64,000 nt of DNA from assembly GCF_022879595.1 (NCBI RefSeq), contig NZ_CP084265.1, positions 248,001 through 312,000 on the forward strand, in the 5' to 3' direction. The notes below the pieces were generated by a model, which ran no database searches, had not been told where the DNA came from, and saw only the letters and a list, made by a program, of their open reading frames with translations. Positions 1 to 7,795 of the stretch are shown piece by piece (position 1 is the stretch's first letter; each line of letters starts with the position of its first letter). A program made the translations under genes and the position numbers. This DNA comes from Caballeronia sp. Lep1P3 (GTDB lineage: Bacteria > Pseudomonadota > Gammaproteobacteria > Burkholderiales > Burkholderiaceae).

Positions 1-2
1 CG

Positions 3-380
3 CTGTGGCCGCGCGATGCCGCCGCCCGCGCGCGCGCGCGCAGCATCAGCGCGGAAATGCACGCGGGCTTTTCGGACCTTCGCCAGAACATGCCGATGGA
101 AATCGCGACGCAGGCGCCGGGCATCGGCGCGACGCCCGCGACGCTCTCGGACATCGCGCGGATCGAGGCTATCTGGAGCGAATGTCTCGCGGCATCGGGC
201 GGGCCGTTTCTGTTCGATGAATTCTGCATAGCGGACGCGATGTTCGCGCCCGTCGCGATGCGGTTCAACTCCTACGCGCCCGCGATCAGCGAACGCGCGC
301 ACGAGTACTGCGCGCGCGTGACCGCGTTGCCGTCCGTCGCCGCGTGGATTGCCGACGCGAAGAAGGAAGCCGCGCGATGA
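3..380 (+). CDS. Glutathione S-transferase family protein, C-terminal part (5' end outside window)
   Basis: The frame is open from the first bases of the window, so the gene starts upstream. The visible part reads LWPRDAAARARARSISAEMH, then GFSDLR and NMPM, and ends PSVAAWIADAKKEAAR. This is the all-helical C-terminal domain of a soluble GST, as in YfcF-type and bacterial maleylacetoacetate-isomerase-like proteins. The thioredoxin-like N-terminal domain with the glutathione site is not visible, so substrate and exact subfamily cannot be set. Its stop codon overlaps the cca start by four bases (ATGA), which suggests co-transcription and coupled translation. The family assignment is from pattern recognition. 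Confidence 0.8.
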   Translation: MWPRDAAARARARSISAEMHAGFSDLRQNMPMEIATQAPGIGATPATLSDIARIEAIWSECLAASGGPFLFDEFCIADAMFAPVAMRFNSYAPAISERAHEYCARVTALPSVAAWIADAKKEAAR

Positions 381-1612
381 ACATCTATGCGGTAGGCGGC
401 GCGATCCGCGACGAATTGCTGGGCGTGCCGGTGGTGGATCGCGATTACGTGGTCGTCGGCGCGACGCCCGAGCAGATGGTCGCGCAGGGATTCAGGCCGG
501 TCGGCAAGGACTTTCCGGTGTTTCTGCATCCGCAGACGCACGAGGAATACGCGCTCGCGCGTACCGAGCGCAAGACGGCGGCGGGCTATCACGGCTTTCA
601 GTTCTACTATTCGCCGGACGTGACGCTCGAAGAGGACCTGGCGCGGCGCGACCTGACGATCAACGCGATGGCGCGCGAGGTGAATCCGGCGGGCGAACTC
701 GTCGGCCCGGTGATCGATCCGTTCGACGGCCAGCGCGATTTGAAGAACAAGCTCTTCCGTCATGTGGGCGACGCGTTCATCGAAGATCCGGTGCGCATTC
801 TCCGGCTCGCGCGATTCGCGGCGCGTTTCGCGGATTTCAGCGTCGCCGACGAGACGCAGGCGCTCATGAAGCGGATGGTCGAAGCTGGCGAAGTCGACGC
901 GCTCGTTCCCGAGCGCGTGTGGCAGGAAGTGTCGCGCGGATTGATGGAGAAGCGGCCGTCGCGCATGTTCGAGGTGTTGCGCGGCTGCGGTGCGCTCGCG
1001 CGGATTATTCCCGAAGTGGATGCGCTGTGGGGCGTGCCGCAGCGTGCGGACTATCACCCGGAAGTGGACACCGGCGTGCATGTGATGATGGTGCTGGACT
1101 ATGCGGCGTCGCAGGGCTATGCGCTGCCGGTGCGCTTCGCCGCGCTGACGCACGATCTCGGCAAGGCGACGACGCCGGAGGACGTGTTGCCGCGTCACAT
1201 CGGACACGAGGGGCGCAGCGTCGATTTGCTGAAGCCTTTGTGCGAGCGCTTGCGCGTGCCGAACGAATGCCGCGATCTTGCGATGCTGGTCGCGCGGGAG
1301 CACGGCAACATTCATCGCGTGATGGACATGGGCGCGGCGGCGCTCGTGCGGCTTTTCGAACGCACCGATGCGTTGCGCAAGCCTGCGCGCTTTGCGGAAG
1401 CGCTTCAGGCCTGTGTCGCGGATGCGCGCGGGCGGCTTGGACTCGAGCAGCAGGCTTATCCGCAGGCGGAGCGTTTGCGCGAGGCGCTCGTGGCGGCGCG
1501 ATCCGTCGATGCGGGGGCTGTTGCGCAGAGGTTTGCGCTTGAACCTGCTCGCATTAAGGAGGCTGTGCATGCGGCGCGGGTTGAGGCCGTACAGGTGGGG
1601 GTTTTTAGTTAG
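377..1612 (+). CDS. cca: CCA-adding tRNA nucleotidyltransferase
   Basis: Adds or repairs the 3'-terminal CCA of tRNAs from CTP and ATP, in the cytoplasm. The 411-residue protein has the class II nucleotidyltransferase head: VGGAIRD at residues 6-12 and DRD at 21-23, whose two Asp residues are the expected metal ligands. RRDLTINAMA follows near residue 90. A C-terminal HD phosphohydrolase domain contains THDLGK near residue 258, as in the E. coli enzyme of about the same length (412). The start at 377 was chosen because MNIYAVGGAIRD is the usual N-terminus and it overlaps the preceding GST stop as ATGA. A further in-frame ATG at 344 lies inside the GST gene and is unlikely. Confidence 0.96.
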   Translation: MNIYAVGGAIRDELLGVPVVDRDYVVVGATPEQMVAQGFRPVGKDFPVFLHPQTHEEYALARTERKTAAGYHGFQFYYSPDVTLEEDLARRDLTINAMAREVNPAGELVGPVIDPFDGQRDLKNKLFRHVGDAFIEDPVRILRLARFAARFADFSVADETQALMKRMVEAGEVDALVPERVWQEVSRGLMEKRPSRMFEVLRGCGALARIIPEVDALWGVPQRADYHPEVDTGVHVMMVLDYAASQGYALPVRFAALTHDLGKATTPEDVLPRHIGHEGRSVDLLKPLCERLRVPNECRDLAMLVAREHGNIHRVMDMGAAALVRLFERTDALRKPARFAEALQACVADARGRLGLEQQAYPQAERLREALVAARSVDAGAVAQRFALEPARIKEAVHAARVEAVQVGVFS

Positions 1613-1663
1613 GGATTTTTAGTTCGTACTTAGTTTCGTTGGCGCTTATTTTTGTTGGTGCTG

Positions 1664-2216
1664 ATTGTTCGTGTCGGTCTATTCGGTGCTTTGCTTCGGT
1701 GCTTAGTTTTGGTGTCGGTCTATTAGCGTTGCCCCTCCCCGGGGCGGGGGTCACTTTCTTTGCTGCTGCAAAGAAAGTAACCAAAGAAAGCAGCTTTTCA
1801 AGCCCGCAGCAGCTAGTGCCTGAGCAGCTTCCGGCAAGACGGTGGCAATCTAACTAATCAACAGCCTTGAATGAGCTTCCACGCCCGCGGAGCGCCACGT
1901 CCTGCGAGCCCCTTGGCTCGTTAACACCCAGGGTTTGCGCCGGTAAGCGCGCTTGCTCGCGTTAGCGTCTACAGCAAGCAAACTGCCGGTGTCTCAAACG
2001 CCGATGCGGTTCGCTCCAACAGGACCGAACCGCAGGCGAGAACGCGAAATGGGAGAGTGGTTTTGACGAGCCAAGGAACTCGCAGGACGTGGCGCTCAGC
2101 GGGCGCGGAAGGTCATTCAAGGCTCTCTATTAACCGAGCGCCAATGCTCTTTCCGCAAGCTGCCCACGCGCTAGTTGCTGCGGGCTTGAGAAGCTGCTTT
2201 CTTTGGTTACTTTCTT
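1664..2216. repeat. Large imperfect palindromic repeat, left part and core
   Basis: No gene is credible between cca and the transposase. Instead the DNA is nearly self-complementary around position 1993. For example 1784-1815 (gaaagtaaccaaagaaagca and onward) is matched by the reverse complement of 2172-2214, and 1868-1920 is matched by the reverse complement of 2068-2119 with few mismatches. An outer arm (1713-1763, through gcccctccccggggcggggg and tcactttctttgc) is matched inverted at 5014-5066, on the other side of the insertion sequences. The motif gtgtcggtctatt occurs twice at the left edge (1671 and 1712). Such GGGGTCACTTTCTTTG-type sequences are, to my recollection, dispersed in Burkholderia-group genomes; their function is unknown. 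Whether this is a non-autonomous mobile element or a relic is not decided by the sequence. Confidence 0.8.
2209..2216. other. Target site duplication of the outer insertion sequence, left copy
   Basis: The octamer actttctt directly precedes the element end GGACCTATCCG and recurs directly after the other end at 4961-4968. Joining the flanks at this octamer restores ggttactttctttg, which fits the arm of the palindrome. Confidence 0.9.
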
Positions 2217-2266
2217 GGACCTATCCGTAATTCCGTGGGCGAGGCATATCATGAGAGGTAAAAGTC

Positions 2267-3532
2267 ATGGATATGCCGATGAAGAAGAAACGCACCGTCG
2301 CGTCCCAGGCAGCGGCCCGCGGGCCGCTGCCTGAGTTGCCTGAAGCGCTGCTTGATGAGCTGGTGAAGGGTCCGATGACGCCCGGTGAGGTCCAGGACCT
2401 GATGCTGGCGTTCAACAAGGCGCTCATCGAACGCGCGATGGGCGCGGAAATGAGCATGCATCTGGGCTACCGGCCCGGCCAGCCCAAGCCTGCCGAGCAG
2501 ACCAATGAACGCAACGGCGCCAGCGGCAAGACCGTCATCACCGAGCGCGGCGCGGTGCGGGTCGATCTGCCGCGCGACCGTGAAGGCAGCTTCGAGCCGA
2601 TCCTGATTCCCAGGCACGAGCGCCGTTTCGCGGGCTTTGACGAGCGCATCATCGCCATGTACGCACGCGGCATGAGCGTGCGCGAGATTCAGGCATTTCT
2701 GGCCGAAAGCTATGGCACCGAGGTCTCACCCGATTTCATCAGTTCGGTCACCGATGAGGTGATGGCTGAAACGCTGGCCTGGCAAAGCCGTCCACTCGAG
2801 GCGATGTACCCGGTGGTGTTCTTCGACGCGCTGCGCGTGAAGATCCGTGGCGACGGCGTGGTGAGCAACAAGGCGGTGTATCTGGCGCTGGGCATTCAGG
2901 CCGACGGCCAGCGCGACGTGCTCGGCCTGTGGATCGAGCAGACCGAAGGCGCGAAGTTCTGGCTGAAGGTGTTCAATGAACTGAAGACCAGGGGCTGCCA
3001 GGACATCCTGATCGCGGTCGTCGACGGCCTGAAGGGGCTGGCCGAGGCGATCGGCACAGCGTACCCGCGCACGGCCGTGCAGACCTGCATCGTGCACCTG
3101 ATCCGCAACAGCCTGGAATACGCCAGCTACAAGGACCGTAAAAGCGTCGCCGCCGCGTTGCGTCCGATCTATGGGGCGGCCAGCGAACAGGCCGCGCAGC
3201 AGGCGCTGGAGGCCTTTGCCGAAGGGCCATGGGGCGCGAAGTATCCGACCATCGTGCAGTCATGGCGACGGGCATGGGAGAACGTCACACCGTTCTTTGT
3301 GTTTCCCCCGGCGATACGCCGGGTGGTGTACACCACCAATGCCATTGAGAGTCTGAACATGCAACTGCGCAAGATCATCAGGACGCGCGGCCACTTCCCC
3401 AACGACGAGGCCGCCATCAAGCTGCTTTGGCTGGCATTGCGCAATGTGCTGGCGAAGTCGGTACGGGCGGCATTTGACTGGTCCTCCGGACCTATCCGTA
3501 ATTCCGTGGGCGAGGCATATCATGAGAGGTAA
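2267..3532 (+). pseudogene. IS256-family transposase, outer copy, 3' end replaced by insertion
   Basis: Identical at the protein level to the inner transposase up to FDWSS. There the second element has inserted, and the frame runs into its left end, giving the tail GPIRNSVGEAYHER and a stop at 3532. The last 18 native residues (from AMNQFAILFGERF) are lost and replaced by 14 foreign ones, so the product is 421 rather than 425 residues. All catalytic regions of the DDE mutator-type transposase remain: FFDALRVKIR, VVDGLKGLAEA and the VYTTNAIESLN block. Some activity is therefore conceivable, but the gene is formally broken. The ribosome binding site is gagaggtaaaagtc before ATG. Confidence 0.9.
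3480..3487. other. Target site duplication of the inner insertion sequence, left copy
   Basis: The octamer ggtcctcc, native transposase sequence of the outer copy, precedes the inner element. It is repeated at 4856-4863 directly after the inner element. Confidence 0.92.
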
Positions 3533-4855
3533 AAGTCATGGATATGCCGATGAAGAAGAAACGCACCGTCGCGTCTCAGGCAGCGGCCCGCGGGCCGCTG
3601 CCTGAGTTGCCTGAAGCGCTGCTTGATGAGCTGGTGAAGGGTCCGATGACGCCCGGTGAGGTCCAGGACCTGATGCTGGCGTTCAACAAGGCGCTCATCG
3701 AACGCGCGATGGGCGCGGAAATGAGCATGCATCTGGGCTACCGGCCCGGCCAGCCCAAGCCTGCCGAGCAGACCAATGAACGCAACGGCGCCAGCGGCAA
3801 GACCGTCATCACCGAGCGCGGCGCGGTGCGGGTCGATCTGCCGCGCGACCGTGAAGGCAGCTTCGAGCCGATCCTGATTCCCAGGCACGAGCGCCGTTTC
3901 GCGGGCTTTGACGAGCGCATCATCGCCATGTACGCACGCGGCATGAGCGTGCGCGAGATTCAGGCATTTCTGGCCGAAAGCTATGGCACCGAGGTCTCAC
4001 CCGATTTCATCAGTTCGGTCACCGATGAGGTGATGGCTGAAACGCTGGCCTGGCAAAGCCGTCCACTCGAGGCGATGTACCCGGTGGTGTTCTTCGACGC
4101 GCTGCGCGTGAAGATCCGTGGCGACGGCGTGGTGAGCAACAAGGCGGTGTATCTGGCGCTGGGCATTCAGGCCGACGGCCAGCGCGACGTGCTCGGCCTG
4201 TGGATCGAGCAGACCGAAGGCGCGAAGTTCTGGCTGAAGGTGTTCAATGAACTGAAGACCAGGGGCTGCCAGGACATCCTGATCGCGGTCGTCGACGGCC
4301 TGAAGGGGCTGGCCGAGGCGATCGGCACAGCGTACCCGCGCACGGCCGTGCAGACCTGCATCGTGCACCTGATCCGCAACAGCCTGGAATACGCCAGCTA
4401 CAAGGACCGTAAAAGCGTCGCCGCCGCGTTGCGTCCGATCTATGGGGCGGCCAGCGAACAGGCCGCGCAGCAGGCGCTGGAGGCCTTTGCCGAAGGGCCA
4501 TGGGGCGCGAAGTATCCGACCATCGTGCAGTCATGGCGACGGGCATGGGAGAACGTCACACCGTTCTTTGTGTTTCCCCCGGCGATACGCCGGGTGGTGT
4601 ACACCACCAATGCCATTGAGAGTCTGAACATGCAACTGCGCAAGATCATCAGGACGCGCGGCCACTTCCCCAACGACGAGGCCGCCATCAAGCTGCTTTG
4701 GCTGGCATTGCGCAATGTGCTGGCGAAGTCGGTACGGGCGGCATTTGACTGGTCCTCCGCCATGAACCAGTTCGCTATTCTGTTTGGAGAGCGTTTTACC
4801 AACGCACGCGGGTAACTCCGCTAACCGCCTCGCCCACAAAAACGCGGATAGGTTC
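3488..4855 (+). mobile_element. IS256-family insertion sequence (IS406-like), inner complete copy
   Basis: Complete 1368-bp element from GGACCTATCCG to CGGATAGGTTC, in the same orientation as the outer copy, inserted near the 3' end of the outer transposase gene with an 8-bp duplication (ggtcctcc at 3480-3487 and 4856-4863). Over the shared region I found one difference from the outer copy: C at 2305 against T at 3576, silent in Ser13. The near identity implies a recent transposition of the same element into itself. Confidence 0.95.
3538..4815 (+). CDS. tnpA: IS256-family (mutator-type) transposase, intact
   Basis: A 425-residue DDE transposase that would cut and rejoin its own element ends. 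It shows the family blocks in order: LDELVKGPMTPGEVQDL (N-terminal helix region), MHLGYRPGQP with NGASGKTV (typical of IS256 members), VFFDALRVKIR (first Asp region, about residues 183-193), VDGLKGLAEA (second Asp) and YTTNAIESLNMQLRK (with the catalytic Glu). It ends in FGERFTNARG. The ATG at 3538 is preceded by gagaggtaaaagtc, and there is only 50 bp between the element end and the start. It is the only intact transposase in the window and could also act on the ends of the outer copy. Confidence 0.96.
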   Translation: MDMPMKKKRTVASQAAARGPLPELPEALLDELVKGPMTPGEVQDLMLAFNKALIERAMGAEMSMHLGYRPGQPKPAEQTNERNGASGKTVITERGAVRVDLPRDREGSFEPILIPRHERRFAGFDERIIAMYARGMSVREIQAFLAESYGTEVSPDFISSVTDEVMAETLAWQSRPLEAMYPVVFFDALRVKIRGDGVVSNKAVYLALGIQADGQRDVLGLWIEQTEGAKFWLKVFNELKTRGCQDILIAVVDGLKGLAEAIGTAYPRTAVQTCIVHLIRNSLEYASYKDRKSVAAALRPIYGAASEQAAQQALEAFAEGPWGAKYPTIVQSWRRAWENVTPFFVFPPAIRRVVYTTNAIESLNMQLRKIIRTRGHFPNDEAAIKLLWLALRNVLAKSVRAAFDWSSAMNQFAILFGERFTNARG

Positions 4856-4920
4856 GGTCCTCCGCCATGAACCAGTTCGCTATTCTGTTTGGAGAGCGTT
4901 TTACCAACGCACGCGGGTAA
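4856..4920 (+). pseudogene. Severed 3' end of the outer transposase gene
   Basis: After the duplicated ggtcctcc the sequence continues as the missing end of the outer transposase (AMNQFAILFGERFTNARG and stop at 4918-4920). It is identical to 4748-4815 of the inner copy and is followed by the outer right inverted repeat. It has no start of its own in frame and is only a remnant. Confidence 0.93.
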
Positions 4921-4960
4921 CTCCGCTAACCGCCTCGCCCACAAAAACGCGGATAGGTTC

Positions 4961-4968
4961 ACTTTCTT
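4961..4968. other. Target site duplication of the outer insertion sequence, right copy
   Basis: The octamer actttctt matches 2209-2216. Together with that copy it marks the original insertion point in the arm of the palindromic repeat. Confidence 0.9.
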
Positions 4969-5072
4969 TGTGTCGACCAGAGTTGGCGCTTTAGCGCCTT
5001 ACTCTGGTCCCAAGCAAAGAAAGTGACCCCCGCCCCGAGGAGGGGCAGCCTAATAGACCGACACGAACAATA
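4961..5072. repeat. Right outer arm of the large palindrome, containing a hairpin unit
   Basis: Positions 5014-5066 are the inverted counterpart of 1713-1763 (gcaaagaaagtgacccccgc onward), and 5052-5072 also matches 1664-1683 inverted. Between the two ctttctttg/caaagaaag blocks sits a hairpin unit (4972-5011): gtcgaccagagttggcgctt, then tagcgccttactctggtccc. That unit has the same core as the four-copy array at 30434-30629, in reverse orientation. Confidence 0.85.
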
Positions 5073-5095
5073 AGCACCCAAAAAAACCGCGCAAG

Positions 5096-5290
5096 CTACA
5101 ACATCCGCGCAATCAAAGAAAGCAAAACCGAAAGCAAAATCGTGGACATAAAAGGAAACGAATACTCCCGTCCAAAAATCCGCAAATTAAAATCCCCGGG
5201 CAACCGCCCGATACCAAACTTCCGAAGCCAGGGCATCGACCCCGACAGCACGGCAAGTGCGATAAACGTAGTGAGTACCCAGCGGATCAT
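5096..5290 (-). CDS. Small DUF2905-family membrane protein
   Basis: A 64-residue protein with an N-terminal hydrophobic segment (MIRWVLTTFIALAVLSG), a central loop PWLRKFGIGRLPGDFNLR and a C-terminal hydrophobic segment (FPFMSTILLSVLLSLIARML). The GxGRLPGD loop between two transmembrane helices is typical of DUF2905, whose function is not known. The start at 5290 was preferred over an in-frame ATG at 5338 because it begins 10 bp after the stop of the upstream methyltransferase gene and makes the usual family length. It is probably co-transcribed with that gene. Confidence 0.85.
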   Translation of the reverse strand: MIRWVLTTFIALAVLSGSMPWLRKFGIGRLPGDFNLRIFGREYSFPFMSTILLSVLLSLIARML

Positions 5291-5300
5291 GACCGCGCCC

Positions 5301-6494
5301 TCATAGCGTATGCGACCGATCGCCAACGGCAAAAGCATCGACGGTCCCGTCGATTCCGCGCGAAAACGCGATCACCTTGAAAAGCTCGCCCATTTCCGCT
5401 TCGGAAAGCAGCTTCTGCACGGCATTCGCAGCAGGCAGAAAGCGTTTGACGTCACTCGGATCGAAAGCGCCGAGAACATCGGTAATACCTGAATTCATCA
5501 GGAACCGCGCCTGCGACGTAAAGCCGAGCAAATCCGCGCCCGCCTCGACGCCCGCTTCCGCAATGCCGGAAAACTCGACGTGGGCGGTAATGTCCTGCAA
5601 TCCCGGATAAAGAAACGGATCCGCGTGCGCGCGATGCCGGTAATGACACATCAACGTGCCCGTCGCTCGCTGCGCATGGTAAAACTCGCGGCGCGGAAAG
5701 CCATAGTCGGTAAAAAACGCCGCGCCGCGCGTAATCATCGTGCAAACCGTCTTCGTGAATCCGAGCGCCGCCTCATGCGTCTCGGTGACGTAGTCCGCCG
5801 AAAGCTCGTCCTCGATGGCGGCGTCAATCAGTTCCACGTGCGCATCCGGCTCGATTGCGCGGTCTTCGAACGCAAAGCCGTCGTTCAGCGCGACGACGCC
5901 GCGCTCATGCCACGCGCCCAGCTTGCGCACGACGAGGCGAACCGGCATCGCGTCCAGCACCTCGTTGCCGATCGCCACGCCCTCGAACGCTTCGGGCAAC
6001 GCATCGAGCCACTGCACCTTGCCGGCGAGCGCGCCCGCGCGCGCGTCGATCGTCGCGCGCTGACGATCCCGCAATTCGCCCGACAACTCGACGATCTCGT
6101 AGCTGTCGATGTCCACGTTCATCTCGGCAAGCGCGGTCAAAAGACCCGCCGCGAGCTTGCCCGTGCCCGCGCCGAACTCCATCAGCCGCCGCGTGCCGCT
6201 CTGCTGCAATGCCTGAGCGACCGGGCGCGCGAGCGTCGCCGCGAAAAGCGGCGACAGTTCCGGCGCGGTGATGAAATCGCTGCCGTCCTCGGCGCGGCGG
6301 CCGAATTTCATCGCACCGCCGCTGTAGTAGCCAAGGCCGGGCGCGTAAAGCGCGAGTTCCATGTATCGGTCGAACGGCAGCCAGCCGCCCGCCGCCGCGA
6401 TGCGCGCGCGGATCGTCGCGCACAGGGCTTCTGACTGCGCGAGCGCGTCGGCGCCCGGAGCAGGTAAACTATCGGTTGGTCGATTCGGATTCAT
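5301..6494 (-). CDS. SAM-dependent methyltransferase, MidA (COG1565) family
   Basis: A 397-residue class I methyltransferase. Visible family features are MELALYAPGLGYYSGG near residue 50, the SAM-binding MEFGAGTGKLAAGLL near residue 105 and GNEVLDAMPVRLV near residue 180. This is the layout of the MidA/NDUFAF7 family, whose mitochondrial member dimethylates an arginine of NADH dehydrogenase subunit NDUFS2. Whether the bacterial protein does the same is inference. The ATG at 6494 (MNPNRPTDS) was chosen because the homologous region begins shortly after it; the open frame extends upstream across the divergent reductase gene. It is followed by the DUF2905 gene 10 bp downstream. Confidence 0.88.
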   Translation of the reverse strand: MNPNRPTDSLPAPGADALAQSEALCATIRARIAAAGGWLPFDRYMELALYAPGLGYYSGGAMKFGRRAEDGSDFITAPELSPLFAATLARPVAQALQQSGTRRLMEFGAGTGKLAAGLLTALAEMNVDIDSYEIVELSGELRDRQRATIDARAGALAGKVQWLDALPEAFEGVAIGNEVLDAMPVRLVVRKLGAWHERGVVALNDGFAFEDRAIEPDAHVELIDAAIEDELSADYVTETHEAALGFTKTVCTMITRGAAFFTDYGFPRREFYHAQRATGTLMCHYRHRAHADPFLYPGLQDITAHVEFSGIAEAGVEAGADLLGFTSQARFLMNSGITDVLGAFDPSDVKRFLPAANAVQKLLSEAEMGELFKVIAFSRGIDGTVDAFAVGDRSHTL

Positions 6495-6507
6495 CCCAGT
6501 ATTGTAA

Positions 6508-7377
6508 ATGAGCGCCTCTACGCCGCTTTCTCCCGCGAATTCGCCGTCTTTCGGCTCCATCTCGCCGCTGTCGCAGTCGCCGTCAGGCCGGCGTCCGCGC
6601 GCCGTGCTCGTGACCGGCGCGGGAAAGCGCATCGGGCGGGGCATCGCGCTCGCGTTCGCGCAGCAAGGCTGGAACGTCGGCGTGCACCACGGCCGCTCGG
6701 AACGCGAAGCGCACGAAACCGTCGCGCAAATCGAGGCGCTCGGGCGCCGCGCGGTCGCGCTCAAAGCGGATCTCGCCGTGGAAGCAGAAGTCGCGCGGCT
6801 CGTGCCCGCGTGCGTCGAAGCGTTCGGCGCGTTGCAATGCGTGGTGAACTGCGCATCCCGTTTCGACGAAGACACCGCCGCCGATTTCGGCTACGCGAAG
6901 CTCCTGCAGATGACCGCCGTGAACCTCGCCGCGCCGCTCACGCTCGCTCGCGCGCTGCACGAAGCGACGCCCGATGCCGCCGAAGCCGACGAATCCCAGC
7001 GCGCCGTCGTCATCAACGTGCTCGACCAGAAGCTCTACAACATGAACCCGGACTATCTGTCCTACACGCTCACGAAGGCCGCGCTCGACACCGCGACCGT
7101 CGCGCTCGCGCAGGCGCTCGGTCCAAAGCTGCGCGTGGTCGGCCTCGCGCCGGGACTCACGCTCATTTCCGCCGGACAAACGCCCGCGTCGTTCGAAGCG
7201 GCGCATCGCGTGACGCCGCTCAAGCGTTCATCGACGGTCGATGATGTCGCAGAGGCCGCGTGCTATCTGGCCAGCGCGAACGGCGTGACCGGCACGACGC
7301 TCGTCGTCGATGGCGGGCAGCATCTCGTGCCGAGCCCGCGCGACGTGATGTACATGATCGGCGCGCAAAAGCCTTAA
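6508..7377 (+). CDS. SDR-family oxidoreductase, FolM/pteridine-reductase-like
   Basis: A 289-residue short-chain dehydrogenase. The nucleotide-binding motif is VTGAGKRIGRG (about residues 34-44), of the TGxxxRIG type seen in FolM and pteridine reductases, which favours NADPH. The active-site pair is the Y and K of SYTLTKAALD near residue 190. The gene ends 7 bp before folB, and this pairing with dihydroneopterin aldolase supports a role in reducing dihydropterins or dihydrofolate. It starts only 13 bp from the divergent MidA gene. The first 30 residues are poor in conserved features, so a start further downstream is possible. The exact substrate is inferred. Confidence 0.82.
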   Translation: MSASTPLSPANSPSFGSISPLSQSPSGRRPRAVLVTGAGKRIGRGIALAFAQQGWNVGVHHGRSEREAHETVAQIEALGRRAVALKADLAVEAEVARLVPACVEAFGALQCVVNCASRFDEDTAADFGYAKLLQMTAVNLAAPLTLARALHEATPDAAEADESQRAVVINVLDQKLYNMNPDYLSYTLTKAALDTATVALAQALGPKLRVVGLAPGLTLISAGQTPASFEAAHRVTPLKRSSTVDDVAEAACYLASANGVTGTTLVVDGGQHLVPSPRDVMYMIGAQKP

Positions 7378-7384
7378 CCCTGGA

Positions 7385-7795
7385 ATGACACTCATGCTTG
7401 CCGCACTTTCGCATCCCCGGCTGACCGATTGCCGGCGGCTCTTTCTGCGCAACTACGAAGTGCGCATCAATATCGGCGTGCACGACTTCGAAAAACGCGG
7501 CGAGCAGCGCGTCGTGTTCAACGTCGAACTGTTCGTGCCGCTGGCGCTCTCGACGCCCGTCGCGGACAAGCTCGCAGAGGTCGTCGACTACGACTTCATG
7601 CGCTCGACCATCGCCGAGCGCGTGAAGCGCGGCCACATTCATTTGCAGGAAACGCTGTGCGACGACGTCGCCGCGGCGCTGCTCGCGCATCCGAACGTGC
7701 GCGCGGTGGCCGTATCGACGGAAAAGCCCGACGTCTATCCCGACTGCGACGCGGTGGGCGTCGAAGTCTTTCGCATCAAAGAGGAACGAGCATGA
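7385..7795 (+). CDS. folB: Dihydroneopterin aldolase
   Basis: Catalyses conversion of 7,8-dihydroneopterin to 6-hydroxymethyl-7,8-dihydropterin and glycolaldehyde in folate synthesis. The 136-residue protein shows [19 protein letters not shown] at the start of the fold, the [11 protein letters not shown] segment, and [21 protein letters not shown] near the end; the EKP motif is typical of the family. It is slightly longer than E. coli FolB (about 120) at the N-terminus. The gene sits between a FolM-like reductase and ttcA; its stop overlaps the ttcA start by four bases. Confidence 0.92.
   Translation: MTLMLAALSHPRLTDCRRLFLRNYEVRINIGVHDFEKRGEQRVVFNVELFVPLALSTPVADKLAEVVDYDFMRSTIAERVKRGHIHLQETLCDDVAAALLAHPNVRAVAVSTEKPDVYPDCDAVGVEVFRIKEERA

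Larger units (their letters stand above)
2217..4960 (+). mobile_element. IS256-family insertion sequence (IS406-like), outer copy, interrupted by a second copy
   Basis: The ends are GGACCTATCCG at 2217 and the inverted CGGATAGGTTC at 4950-4960; the inner part of both ends also matches (GTGGGCGAGGC). An 8-bp duplication actttctt flanks it. Without the inner insert the element is 2217-3487 plus 4864-4960, that is 1271 + 97 = 1368 bp, exactly the length of the inner copy. The length, the 8-bp duplication and the family agree with what I recall of IS406 from Burkholderia; this was not checked against a database. Confidence 0.93.

Noticed and set aside
1639..1857. Small open frame after cca
   Set aside because: It is formed entirely by the arm of the palindromic repeat and has no ribosome binding site.
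2217..4960. Composite transposon or IS-borne tandem dimer
   Set aside because: No cargo lies between the copies, and the inner copy interrupts the outer one with its own target duplication, so it is a nested insertion.
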